In this document: piece after piece, positions 1 to 6,389 of the stretch
How the letters are laid out: every line of letters starts with the position of its first letter
Numbering within the stretch: position 1 is the stretch's first letter
Assembly: GCA_022508735.1 (NCBI GenBank)
Contig: JAFLUQ010000023.1
Coordinates: 1-21,970 of the forward strand
Reading direction: 5' to 3'
Length of the DNA stretch: 21,970 nt
Source: Oscillospiraceae bacterium
Lineage (GTDB): Bacteria; Bacillota; Clostridia; UMGS1883
The notes under the pieces: generated by a model
The model's input: only the letters and a program-made list of their open reading frames with translations
Told to the model about the DNA's origin: nothing
The model's database searches: none
Program-made: the position numbers and the translations under genes

Positions 1-35
1 GAACCGTACGCGTCTGCCAATTCCGCCATATCCGC
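1..35 (-). tRNA. tRNA-Leu, 5' part only (cut by window edge)
   Basis: On the minus strand the first 35 bases read as the start of a leucine tRNA. The 5' acceptor strand is GCGGATA, then TG, a 3-bp D stem GCG/CGC around a loop containing GAATTGGCAGA, and the 5' anticodon stem TACGG followed by TT. The last base inside the window is C34, so the anticodon starts with C. CAG or CAA would both fit leucine. The GGCGGAATTGGCAGACGC block is typical of bacterial tRNA-Leu. The rest (variable arm, T arm, 3' end) lies outside the window, so integrity cannot be judged. Confidence 0.9.
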
Positions 36-47
36 AAGTACCTTTAT

Positions 48-75
48 ATTATACATCAAATTCCGAAAAAGTCAA
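48..75 (-). promoter_or_regulatory. sigma-A type promoter for the tRNA-Leu
   Basis: Reading leftward, TTGACT (70-75) and TATAAT (48-53) are separated by 16 bases. The -10 box ends about 12 bases before the first base of the mature tRNA, as expected for a stable RNA promoter with a very short leader. Confidence 0.8.
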
Positions 76-151
76 GCCCTTTTTTTAATTTTTTTATAAT
101 TTTTTCCGGCTCGGCATATCATATTACATAAATTATTAAGGAGTGACTTTT

Positions 152-637
152 ATGCAGGAATTCCCATATAACCGCGCGGCGGCGGTGGACTATGCCAAGG
201 AGTGGGCGCTTAGCCGCAACCCGGAATATTACGACTTTGGCGGCATTGGCGGCGACTGTACAGGGTTCGTGTCACAGTCGATATTTGCCGGTGCCGGCGT
301 CATGAACTACACCCCCATCTATGGCTGGTATTATATATCCCCCGATGACCGCGCGCCCGCGTGGACCGGAGTGCAGTATCTTTACAACTTTCTTACCGGG
401 AACGAAGGCGTTGGTCCGTATGCGCGTGAAGTATCCAGACGCGAAGTAGAGCTCGGCGACGTAGTGCAGCTGGGCCACTCGAGCGGCGAGTTTTATCACT
501 CGCTGGTGATCTGCGGCTTCAGAGGCGGGCAGATTCTCGTTTGCGCTCATTCTGATGATGCTCTGATGCGCCCTCTCTCCACTTATCGGGCGGCAAGAAT
601 GAGATTTTTACATATAGAAGGTGTGCGGACTGAGTGA
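152..637 (+). CDS. amidase-domain protein (papain/CHAP-like fold, Amidase_6 type)
   Basis: This 161-residue protein resembles the putative amidase domain family (Amidase_6), whose members are thought to cleave amide bonds with a Cys-His pair. The N-terminal signature is visible: YNR...AVDYAKEWA at 6-19, NPEYYDF at 23-29, then GGDCTGFVSQ with the likely nucleophile Cys36. The likely catalytic histidine is His116 in YHSLVI. Length fits a single domain. There is no signal peptide or membrane segment, so a cytoplasmic location is inferred, which is odd for a wall hydrolase. The start is ATG at 152 because AAGGAG (138-143) lies 8 bases upstream. A GTG at 143 overlaps that site and is less likely. 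It stands alone between a divergent tRNA and the cdaA promoter. The true substrate is unknown. Confidence 0.8.
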   Translation: MQEFPYNRAAAVDYAKEWALSRNPEYYDFGGIGGDCTGFVSQSIFAGAGVMNYTPIYGWYYISPDDRAPAWTGVQYLYNFLTGNEGVGPYAREVSRREVELGDVVQLGHSSGEFYHSLVICGFRGGQILVCAHSDDALMRPLSTYRAARMRFLHIEGVRTE

Positions 638-684
638 CGTAATCAAAAAAATGTTAAGTTTTTATTTCAATTTTCCCTTGCCCC

Positions 685-713
685 TTTAAATTCATGTTTC
701 GTTATTGTATAAT
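685..713 (+). promoter_or_regulatory. probable promoter of the cdaA operon
   Basis: A perfect TATAAT (708-713) is preceded by TTTAAA (685-690) with a 17-base spacer. The -35 box is weak. The leader to the cdaA start would be under 40 bases. This is the only good -10 box in the 120-base gap between the amidase gene and cdaA. Confidence 0.6.
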
Positions 714-757
714 GATAGTGTGAATTCGGGCAATAAGCCCATGACGGTGGTGAGGTT

Positions 758-1606
758 ATGCTTGACAGTATCATAAACGCGCTCCAGAGCTTTATTGTGA
801 TGTTTCGCTTGTCGGACTTCATTGACATCGTGATCATCGCCTTTTGCTGCTACAAATTGATTACAATAGTGAATGAGACCCGTGCCAAGCCCATAATTAA
901 GGCGGTCATTCTGATCGTTGCAGCAACCTGGGTCAGCCAGCTTCTTAATCTCAATACTGTAAATTACATATTACGCACAATAATGCAGTTCGGCGTTATT
1001 GCCCTTGTGGTTCTGTTCCAGCCGGAGCTTCGCCGCACTCTTGAAAAAGTAGGCAAGGCCCGCTTTTCGAGCTTGTTCATGTCTGACGATGCCGCTACCG
1101 GCATCGATGTTGCCGAAGAGATCGCATCTGCCTGCACCTATATGAGCTCACTTAAGATAGGCGCACTTATCGCGATCGAACGACAGGTAAAAATCGGAGA
1201 TATAATCCGCACAGGCTGTGCCATAGACGGCGTTGTATCACGAGATCTTCTGATAAACACATTTATCCCAAACACTCCGCTTCACGACGGAGCTGTAATA
1301 ATTCGGGATGGCCGTGTTATTGCAGCCCGCTGCATACTTCCGCTGACCAAGGACGAATCCCTGAGCAGCGAGCTTGGCACACGTCATCGCGCAGCCATTG
1401 GCCTGACGGAGTCCAGCGACGCAGTTGTTGTGGTAGTCAGCGAGGAAACAGGCAAGATAAGCGTAGCTGTTGACGGTGACATCAGCCGTAATTACAACGA
1501 GGAGCTGCTCAGGAGAGCCATAAATAAGGCGCTTGACTCCAGCGACGTTGAGACCTCTGAAAATGTTAAGACCAGAATAGGAGGGCTGTTTCAATGGAAA
1601 AAATAG
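758..1606 (+). CDS. cdaA: diadenylate cyclase CdaA (DacA), membrane-bound
   Basis: The protein condenses two ATP into cyclic di-AMP, the second messenger that controls potassium/osmolyte transport and envelope homeostasis in Firmicutes. It has 282 residues, close to the usual size. Three hydrophobic segments fill about residues 18-38, 43-62 and 72-88. A linker with FQPELRRTLEKVG follows, then the DisA_N cyclase domain (about 115-250). Both catalytic motifs are intact: DGA at 177-179 in PLHDGAVII, and RHR at 209-211 in GTRHRAAIG. The ATG at 758 is preceded by a G-rich GGTGGTGAGG. The gene overlaps cdaR by 13 bases, so the two are almost certainly co-translated. The family assignment is secure. 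Confidence 0.97.
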   Translation: MLDSIINALQSFIVMFRLSDFIDIVIIAFCCYKLITIVNETRAKPIIKAVILIVAATWVSQLLNLNTVNYILRTIMQFGVIALVVLFQPELRRTLEKVGKARFSSLFMSDDAATGIDVAEEIASACTYMSSLKIGALIAIERQVKIGDIIRTGCAIDGVVSRDLLINTFIPNTPLHDGAVIIRDGRVIAARCILPLTKDESLSSELGTRHRAAIGLTESSDAVVVVVSEETGKISVAVDGDISRNYNEELLRRAINKALDSSDVETSENVKTRIGGLFQWKK

Positions 1607-2559
1607 TAAAAAGCAAAACACTGTATAAAGTGCTCTCCCTGCTGATCGCCATTGTGCTTTGGATCTATGTTTCATATCAGGAAATGCCCGACTCCTCACG
1701 CTGGCTCTACGATGTGCCTATAACCATCGTCGGCGCCGACACCCTTGATCAGAACGGGCTATACGTTCTGGAGACAGACAGAACGACAGTTGACGTGAAG
1801 CTTGAAGGCCCCCGTGCTGACCTCCCCAAGGTCGCCACCGGAGATATAACCGCAAGGCTTGATGTTTCGGCTATTGAAGCTGCCGGCACTACTTCCCTCA
1901 CCTGCGATATATCTGTGAACAAAAAAAATATTGACGTGGCCAGTGCCCGTCATAATTCCATCACCGTAACCGCCGAAAAAATAACTACCGACCTCTTCCC
2001 CGTCAGTATAGATATATCCGGCACTCCAGCCGCCGGATACACAGTATTTGAGCCGTCGGTATATCCCACTGAGGTCACCGTGCGCGGAGCTGAAAGCCTT
2101 GTTAATTCAGTTGCTTCTGTTTCCACCAAGAGCGTGAGCACCAGCCACGTCACCCGCAGCAACACTGTGAATGTGGGACTTACAGCCTTTGACGCTAACG
2201 GAAAGGCTATCTCGGGACTGACCTTTGAGCCCTCCTCCGTAGAGGTAAGCTACATTGTGCTTCGCGAAAAGTCTGTTTCTCTGAATATCCCGCTCAGAAA
2301 TGTACCTGCTGAAAAGCGTGTCACTTACGATCCTCAGACCATTAAAATATACGGTGACATTGAAACTCTTGCCAATATTACCGAGATCAGCTGCGACGCT
2401 GTTGACGTGCATCAGCTAAGCGACGGAGAAACGCTGAGTCTGCCGCTGTCACTGCCCGGCGGCGTATATGCAGAGGGCGGTGAGCTTATTGACGTTATAT
2501 TCAATATAACCGATGTTGCACTTCCAATTGACAGCGGTGAAGGTGAAAGCAATGAATAA
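1594..2559 (+). CDS. cdaR: CdaR, YbbR-domain regulator of CdaA
   Basis: CdaR is the single-pass membrane partner that binds and tunes CdaA, with its YbbR repeats outside the cell. This copy has 321 residues: a short basic N-terminus, one hydrophobic anchor (about 11-27, LSLLIAIVLWIYV), then three YbbR-like beta repeats (about 35-130, 131-226 and 227-315). Each repeat carries the Y-x-V/P-x-x-V/I-T-V/I-x-G pattern, for example YPTEVTVRG. Many homologues are longer with four repeats, so this is a short form. It starts inside the end of cdaA and its stop overlaps the next gene's ATG as ATGAATAA. glmM, which often follows in Firmicutes, is absent. Confidence 0.93.
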   Translation: MEKIVKSKTLYKVLSLLIAIVLWIYVSYQEMPDSSRWLYDVPITIVGADTLDQNGLYVLETDRTTVDVKLEGPRADLPKVATGDITARLDVSAIEAAGTTSLTCDISVNKKNIDVASARHNSITVTAEKITTDLFPVSIDISGTPAAGYTVFEPSVYPTEVTVRGAESLVNSVASVSTKSVSTSHVTRSNTVNVGLTAFDANGKAISGLTFEPSSVEVSYIVLREKSVSLNIPLRNVPAEKRVTYDPQTIKIYGDIETLANITEISCDAVDVHQLSDGETLSLPLSLPGGVYAEGGELIDVIFNITDVALPIDSGEGESNE

Positions 2560-4258
2560 CGGGAAAAACGGCCTTTCGGCAGCAGCCGCTGCCGAAAGGC
2601 TCGGCGTATCAGGGGCCACCGTGCGCAATTGGCTGCGCCTTGGACGGCTCAAAAGCCTATCTGATAATGACGTTGCGGACATGGCCCGGAGAATAGCTTC
2701 CGGCAAGGGTGCACTTCGCAGCCGACGGAACAAGACTGCCCTGAAAAACGCCAGAGAATACCCGGGTTACATAAAAGGACAAAGGGAGCTCGCCTCCCTT
2801 TTTTCCGGCGCGTTCTCTGAAAATGAGATCAGAACAATTCTGACTGAGGCCGCTCTGCGGCTTTTTTCTGATGGAACAAATCTCGCTGAAAGATTTATTT
2901 CCGGCGAGCTCAGTATCGGCCCTGACGCTCTTATAGCCGACCTGCTTGGTCGGGGACGCCCAACTAAAAAAACTGCGCCGATACTTTCTGCCGGGTGGAA
3001 GCCCGACAAATCACAGGATGTGCTTGGCTACATATATATGTCTCTGCTTCCACTTAACAAACGCCGCAGCCGCGGGGCTTACTATACACCGCCTGAGGTG
3101 GTGGAGCGGACCTGCGCCCTTGTAGGAGCGGGGGCAGTCCTCGACCCATGCTGCGGCAGCGGAAACTTTATAATTGCACTGGCGGAAAAACGGCAAAGTC
3201 CGCTGGGGCTCGTGGCCGTAGATATTGACCCTATTGCGGTATCTTTGGCGCGGATAAACCTGCTCGTCCGTTATCCGTTTCTATGTGAGGAATACTTACG
3301 GAAAAATATCGTGTGCGGCAGCTTTTTCGATATTGACGGTAAATTTGACGCAATTGTCGGAAATCCGCCCTGGGGCGGAAATCCCGAAGCCTCGGGGCAG
3401 TTTTTGCTCCATGCTATAGGCTGCCTTAATGAAGGCGGAACTGTGGCCTTTGTACTGCCGCAGGCGCTGCTGTCAGCGCAAAAACATTCTGACGTGCGCA
3501 CAAGACTTCTGACTTCTGCCCGGCTTACTGCAGTAGATTATATCGGGAACTGCTTTAAAGACGTGGTATGCCCCACAGTGATCCTCGCAGCGGAAAAGGG
3601 CGGCAGCGGGACGAAGGGCTGCCGCATAAATTCCGAATTCACTATAAACACTGACCGTACAGATTTTGAGCGCTGCCTTAGCCTGAACGTAACCGATGAG
3701 GAATACGAAAGGCTTAACCGTATGAGCAGAATAAAAAACGCGGTATATTTAAAAGATAACGCCCGCTTTGCCCTTGGCATTGTGACTGGAGGTAACGCCG
3801 CTGCCCTTGAAAATGCTTCGGTCGATAACGCTGAGCCGGTACTCCGAGGCAGCGACATCTTGCCCTTTGAGATTCGTGACCCTTCCTCTTATCTCGTTTT
3901 TGATTCGTCGGCCTTTCAGCAGTGTGCGCCGGAAGAGGTATACCGTGCGCCTGAGAAAATCGTATATCGTTTTGTGGGACGGAGACCCGTATTCGCCGTT
4001 GACCGCCAGGGTAGGCTTACGCTTAACAGCTGCAATATAATTATTCCGCATATTGACGGCCTCAGCATCGACTACATAACCGCTGTTCTTAATTCAGAGT
4101 GCGTAGGCTTCTTCCTCGAAAAAAGCTTTGACGCTGCAAAATGGCTGCGCTGGCATCTGGAGGAGATCCCCATCCCGTATATTCCTCTTGTGCGGCAGCG
4201 CGAGATCCTTGAAAGCGAGAACCGTGAAGAGCTTATCTCGGCCCTCTATTTCGGATGA
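2552..4258 (+). CDS. orphan adenine-N6 DNA methyltransferase with N-terminal HTH (Eco57I/TaqI-like)
   Basis: This 568-residue protein probably methylates adenine N6 in a specific DNA sequence. Residues 7-35 (LSAAAAAERLGVS...VRNWLRLG) look like a MerR/excisionase-type helix-turn-helix. A gamma-class methylase domain follows: GAYYTP (175-180), SAM motif I LDPCCGSGNF (197-206), acidic DID (224-226) and catalytic NPPW (271-274). The C-terminal part (about 395-568) resembles TaqI/Eco57I target-recognition regions, with DNARFALGIVTGGN and a late WLRWHLEEIPIP segment. No nuclease domain or restriction gene is visible, so it looks like an orphan. ATG at 2552 is chosen because GAAGGTG precedes it and it overlaps the cdaR stop; an upstream in-frame ATG at 2513 lies inside cdaR. 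The 3' end overlaps the convergent gene by 26 bases. The methylated site is unknown. Confidence 0.88.
   Translation: MNNGKNGLSAAAAAERLGVSGATVRNWLRLGRLKSLSDNDVADMARRIASGKGALRSRRNKTALKNAREYPGYIKGQRELASLFSGAFSENEIRTILTEAALRLFSDGTNLAERFISGELSIGPDALIADLLGRGRPTKKTAPILSAGWKPDKSQDVLGYIYMSLLPLNKRRSRGAYYTPPEVVERTCALVGAGAVLDPCCGSGNFIIALAEKRQSPLGLVAVDIDPIAVSLARINLLVRYPFLCEEYLRKNIVCGSFFDIDGKFDAIVGNPPWGGNPEASGQFLLHAIGCLNEGGTVAFVLPQALLSAQKHSDVRTRLLTSARLTAVDYIGNCFKDVVCPTVILAAEKGGSGTKGCRINSEFTINTDRTDFERCLSLNVTDEEYERLNRMSRIKNAVYLKDNARFALGIVTGGNAAALENASVDNAEPVLRGSDILPFEIRDPSSYLVFDSSAFQQCAPEEVYRAPEKIVYRFVGRRPVFAVDRQGRLTLNSCNIIIPHIDGLSIDYITAVLNSECVGFFLEKSFDAAKWLRWHLEEIPIPYIPLVRQREILESENREELISALYFG
2571..2600 (+). 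promoter_or_regulatory. strong hairpin just inside the methyltransferase coding region
   Basis: GCCTTTCGGCAGC (2571-2583) and GCTGCCGAAAGGC (2588-2600) form a perfect 13-bp stem with a 4-base loop, starting 19 bases into the coding sequence. No T-run follows, so a classical terminator is unlikely. It could slow translation or transcription of the methyltransferase relative to cdaA-cdaR. The sequence also encodes the alanine-rich start of the HTH, so a chance palindrome is possible. Confidence 0.5.
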
Positions 4259-5357
4259 TCTCTTCAACAGCCCTGGCGGCCGCGTCGCAGTCCTCCTCTG
4301 TGGTGAAAGCCCCGGTGGAGAAGCGGAGCAGCCCGCCGTCGATGGTTCCCATGCTGCGGTGTGCTATCGGCGAGCAATGGAGACCCCCGCGGCTGGCAAT
4401 GCCGTACTCGCTGTCGAGAATTCCGGCGGCCTCCACACAGTCGAGGCTCTTTAGCCTTGCCCCCACCACATTTACACCGTTGTCGCCGATGATCTCTACG
4501 GAATTTATGCTGCTGAGCTTCTCAGCCAGTTTATTGGCCAGCTCATGCTCCCGCTCAAAAAGGCCTTCACGCTTTACAAAACGCACGCCCTCTAAAAGCC
4601 CGGCAATGCCTACGGCGTTTACAGTTCCTGCCTCAAGGTGATCCGGCATGCGTTCCGGCATAAAGGAACTTTCTGACGCACTGCCGGTGCCGCCGTAGGT
4701 CAGAGGTTTCAGGAACAGACCTTCCCGCACATAAAGTCCACCTGTTCCCATAGGACCGTACAGTCCCTTGTGGCCCGGAAAGGCGAGCAGATCGAAATCT
4801 GAAGCGTCTATGGGAACAAGGCCCGCGGTTTGAGCCGCATCGAACAAGGTAAGCGCACCGTGGCTGTGTGCTGCTTCGTTAATGGCAGAAATATTGTTTA
4901 ATGTACCTGTGACATTTGAGGCATGAAGCACGCATACCAATCGTGTTTTCTTAGTTATAACCTGCTCTAAGGCTTCGGGAGTTATGCGCCCGTCTTTATC
5001 TGCAGGAATAATTCTGAGGGTGGCCCCGGCGGCCTCAAGCGCAACGGCCGGCCGGAGTACACTGTTATGCTCCATTGCGGAAACAAGTATCTCGTCTCCT
5101 TCGCCTACAATACCTAATATGGCGGTATTAAGTGCTTCAGTCGCGTTTTTTGTAAAGATTATCCTTTCGGAATTTTCTATATTAAAAAGCTCCGCCAGCT
5201 CCTCACGGCAGCCAAAAACCATTTCGCCTGACCGACGCGACAGCTCATGACCTCCCCTGCCGGGATTTCCTCCGCTTTCCTCGATAAAGCTTTTCATGGC
5301 CGCGGCCACCTCAGGCGGCTTAGGATAGGTCGTGGCAGCGTTGTCAAGATATATGAT
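4233..5357 (-). CDS. class V PLP enzyme, cysteine desulfurase-like (EF2570-type subfamily)
   Basis: A 374-residue fold type I PLP enzyme of the cysteine desulfurase/selenocysteine lyase group, probably moving sulfur or selenium. Visible landmarks: DNAATTYPKP (5-14), NATEALN around 71, His97 in MEHNS, Asp173 in LFDAAQ, PLP lysine Lys197 in FPGHKG, and likely persulfide Cys328 in RGGLHCSP. It most resembles the subfamily catalogued as EF2570-type, whose exact substrate is unsettled. The conserved N-terminus lies upstream of every ATG, GTG or TTG in frame; the first of these is GTG at 5309, after DNAATT. ATC at 5357, with AAAGGGGG 8 bases upstream, is the best start. A DUF3343 gene ends 33 bases upstream. 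A base error turning ATG into ATC cannot be excluded. Confidence 0.88.
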   Translation of the reverse strand: MIYLDNAATTYPKPPEVAAAMKSFIEESGGNPGRGGHELSRRSGEMVFGCREELAELFNIENSERIIFTKNATEALNTAILGIVGEGDEILVSAMEHNSVLRPAVALEAAGATLRIIPADKDGRITPEALEQVITKKTRLVCVLHASNVTGTLNNISAINEAAHSHGALTLFDAAQTAGLVPIDASDFDLLAFPGHKGLYGPMGTGGLYVREGLFLKPLTYGGTGSASESSFMPERMPDHLEAGTVNAVGIAGLLEGVRFVKREGLFEREHELANKLAEKLSSINSVEIIGDNGVNVVGARLKSLDCVEAAGILDSEYGIASRGGLHCSPIAHRSMGTIDGGLLRFSTGAFTTEEDCDAAARAVEEIIRNRGPR

Positions 5358-5365
5358 ATGCTTTA

Positions 5366-5373
5366 CCCCCTTT
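5366..5373 (-). promoter_or_regulatory. ribosome binding site supporting an ATC start
   Basis: AAAGGGGG on the minus strand sits 8 bases before the ATC at 5355-5357. It is placed ideally for that codon and about 56 bases from the first canonical start (GTG at 5309), so it argues that translation begins at the ATC. Confidence 0.65.
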
Positions 5374-5390
5374 AAAATTATTCGTTTTTC

Positions 5391-5627
5391 TTACATCTTT
5401 TCATATCCGCCGCCTACTTCAGCAAAAAAAGCCCGGACAGTTATATTGAGCTCTCTTGCCGAGCTTTCGACCTTTTGGCGGTATTTATCCTCAAAACGCA
5501 AACTGTAGCCGCACCCCTCTTTTGTCAGCACAGACGGCGTTTGCGTTATATTGCTCTTTATTCCCGCCGCGGCAAGGCTTTTTTTCAGTCTCGCCGCCGA
5601 CGTCTGGGACGGAACAGTTGCCAGCAT
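5391..5627 (-). CDS. DUF3343 protein (putative Se/S carrier-like)
   Basis: A 78-residue protein matching the DUF3343 pattern: a short alpha/beta unit with QTSAARLKKSLAAAGI near the N-terminus, then ITQTPSVLTKEGCGYSLRF with the single conserved Cys39. Family members have been suggested to carry sulfur or selenium on this cysteine. That role is inferred from gene context in the family and is not proven. It lies directly upstream of the cysteine desulfurase-like gene on the same strand, which fits a donor/acceptor pair. ATG at 5627 follows GGAAAGGA with about 9 bases of spacing. No secretion signal is visible, so it should be cytoplasmic. Confidence 0.8.
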   Translation of the reverse strand: MLATVPSQTSAARLKKSLAAAGIKSNITQTPSVLTKEGCGYSLRFEDKYRQKVESSARELNITVRAFFAEVGGGYEKM

Positions 5628-5706
5628 TTAAATCAATCCTTTCCATACAAATTATGTTGATGGCACAGAAAAGGTGATACTGTCAATAGTTTTCTGTCAT
5701 ATATCG

Positions 5707-5735
5707 TTGACAAAAGCTGAATATCGTATTATAAT
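5707..5735 (+). promoter_or_regulatory. consensus sigma-A promoter for the HAD phosphatase gene
   Basis: TTGACA (5707-5712) and TATAAT (5730-5735) are both perfect and separated by 17 bases. Transcription would start near 5742, giving a short leader carrying AAAGGAGG (5748-5755). This is the strongest protein-gene promoter seen in the window. Confidence 0.88.
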
Positions 5736-5763
5736 AGATTACAGATGAAAGGAGGTGCCGCGA

Positions 5764-6345
5764 ATGAACGTATATGATTTTGACAACACGATATACGCCG
5801 GTGAAAGTGTTTTTGACTTCTATATTTTCTGTCTTAAGCGGTACCCGTCGCTGATACGCTTTCTTTTTATCATTCTGATAGCATGGGGAAAATATAAGCT
5901 GCTGCTCTTAAGCCGCGAAAAGCTTGTAGCTTTGGTGGAAAAATACGCTCAGGACTTTATCAGGACCGTGAACAACGTTGAGGACATGGTTGAAGAATTC
6001 TGGGATCAGAATGAGCACAAGATAAAGCGTTTTTACCTCGAAACAAAAAAAGACGACGACGTGATCGTCACGGCATCGCTTGGGTTTCTTCTCAGAGACA
6101 TTTGCAGGCGCAAAGGCATAAAACATCTGGTCTGTACAGAGGTAGACACACACACCGGAGAAATTCACCGTCTCTGCTTCCGCCAGAACAAGCCCGGCTT
6201 TTTCAGAAGCGACTTTCCTGACGGCAAAATAGATAATTTCTTCTCTGACTCTATGAACGACCTGCCCATGATGCAGCTCGCCGAAAACTCATATCTCGTT
6301 CGCGGAGAAAAAATCACGCCCATAAGTAAAGACAAATTGAAATAA
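5764..6345 (+). CDS. HAD superfamily subfamily IB phosphatase
   Basis: A 193-residue haloacid dehalogenase phosphatase of the phosphoserine-phosphatase-like IB group. Motif I is YDFDNTIY with nucleophile Asp5 and Asp7. Motif II is the VTAS segment near 105. Motif IV is FFSDSMNDLPMM with Asp162 and Asp166 for magnesium. The cap region (about 15-95) is helical and contains a hydrophobic stretch (SLIRFLFIILIAWG, about 29-42), which may make the protein membrane-associated. A VCTEVDT segment near 124-130 corresponds to the IB core. ATG at 5764 is favoured because AAAGGAGG ends 8 bases before it; the GTG at 5755 overlaps that site. It stands alone, with its own promoter and terminator. The substrate is unknown. 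Confidence 0.88.
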   Translation: MNVYDFDNTIYAGESVFDFYIFCLKRYPSLIRFLFIILIAWGKYKLLLLSREKLVALVEKYAQDFIRTVNNVEDMVEEFWDQNEHKIKRFYLETKKDDDVIVTASLGFLLRDICRRKGIKHLVCTEVDTHTGEIHRLCFRQNKPGFFRSDFPDGKIDNFFSDSMNDLPMMQLAENSYLVRGEKITPISKDKLK

Positions 6346-6389
6346 CGTAAAATGAACAGCCCAAACAGGCTGTTCATTTTACGTTATTT
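6340..6389. terminator. perfect 22-bp bidirectional hairpin between convergent genes
   Basis: Arms 6340-6361 and 6368-6389 are perfectly complementary over 22 bp with a 6-base loop (CAAACA). The GC-rich end GAACAGCC/GGCTGTTC is next to the loop and the outer part is AT-rich with TTTT in each direction. Both convergent genes' TAA stop codons (6343-6345 plus, 6384-6386 minus) lie inside the arms. A long terminal T-run is missing, but symmetry and position support a shared terminator. Confidence 0.85.

Noticed and set aside
95..100. TATAAT as the -10 box for the amidase gene
   Set aside because: No matching -35 box; it lies in a T-rich stretch where such a match is expected by chance.
1..152. 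Integrated element at the tRNA-Leu gene
   Set aside because: tRNA genes are common insertion sites, but no integrase, attachment repeat or foreign-looking genes follow.
728..740. Small hairpin GGGC-AATAA-GCCC in the cdaA leader
   Set aside because: Only 4 bp, too weak to call a riboswitch or attenuator in such a short leader.
1238..1699. Minus-strand ORF of 153 codons across cdaA and cdaR
   Set aside because: It lies opposite the catalytic part of cdaA and the start of cdaR and resembles no known protein.
2552..4258. Complete restriction-modification or phage-defence system
   Set aside because: Only the methyltransferase is present. Neighbours are cdaR and a PLP enzyme, and no nuclease, specificity or BREX-like gene is visible.
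5651..5686. Leftward promoter for the DUF3343 gene using TTGACA at 5681-5686
   Set aside because: The -35 box is perfect, but no acceptable -10 lies 16-18 bases away; CATAAT is 24 bases off. The gene must have a promoter here, but I cannot place it.
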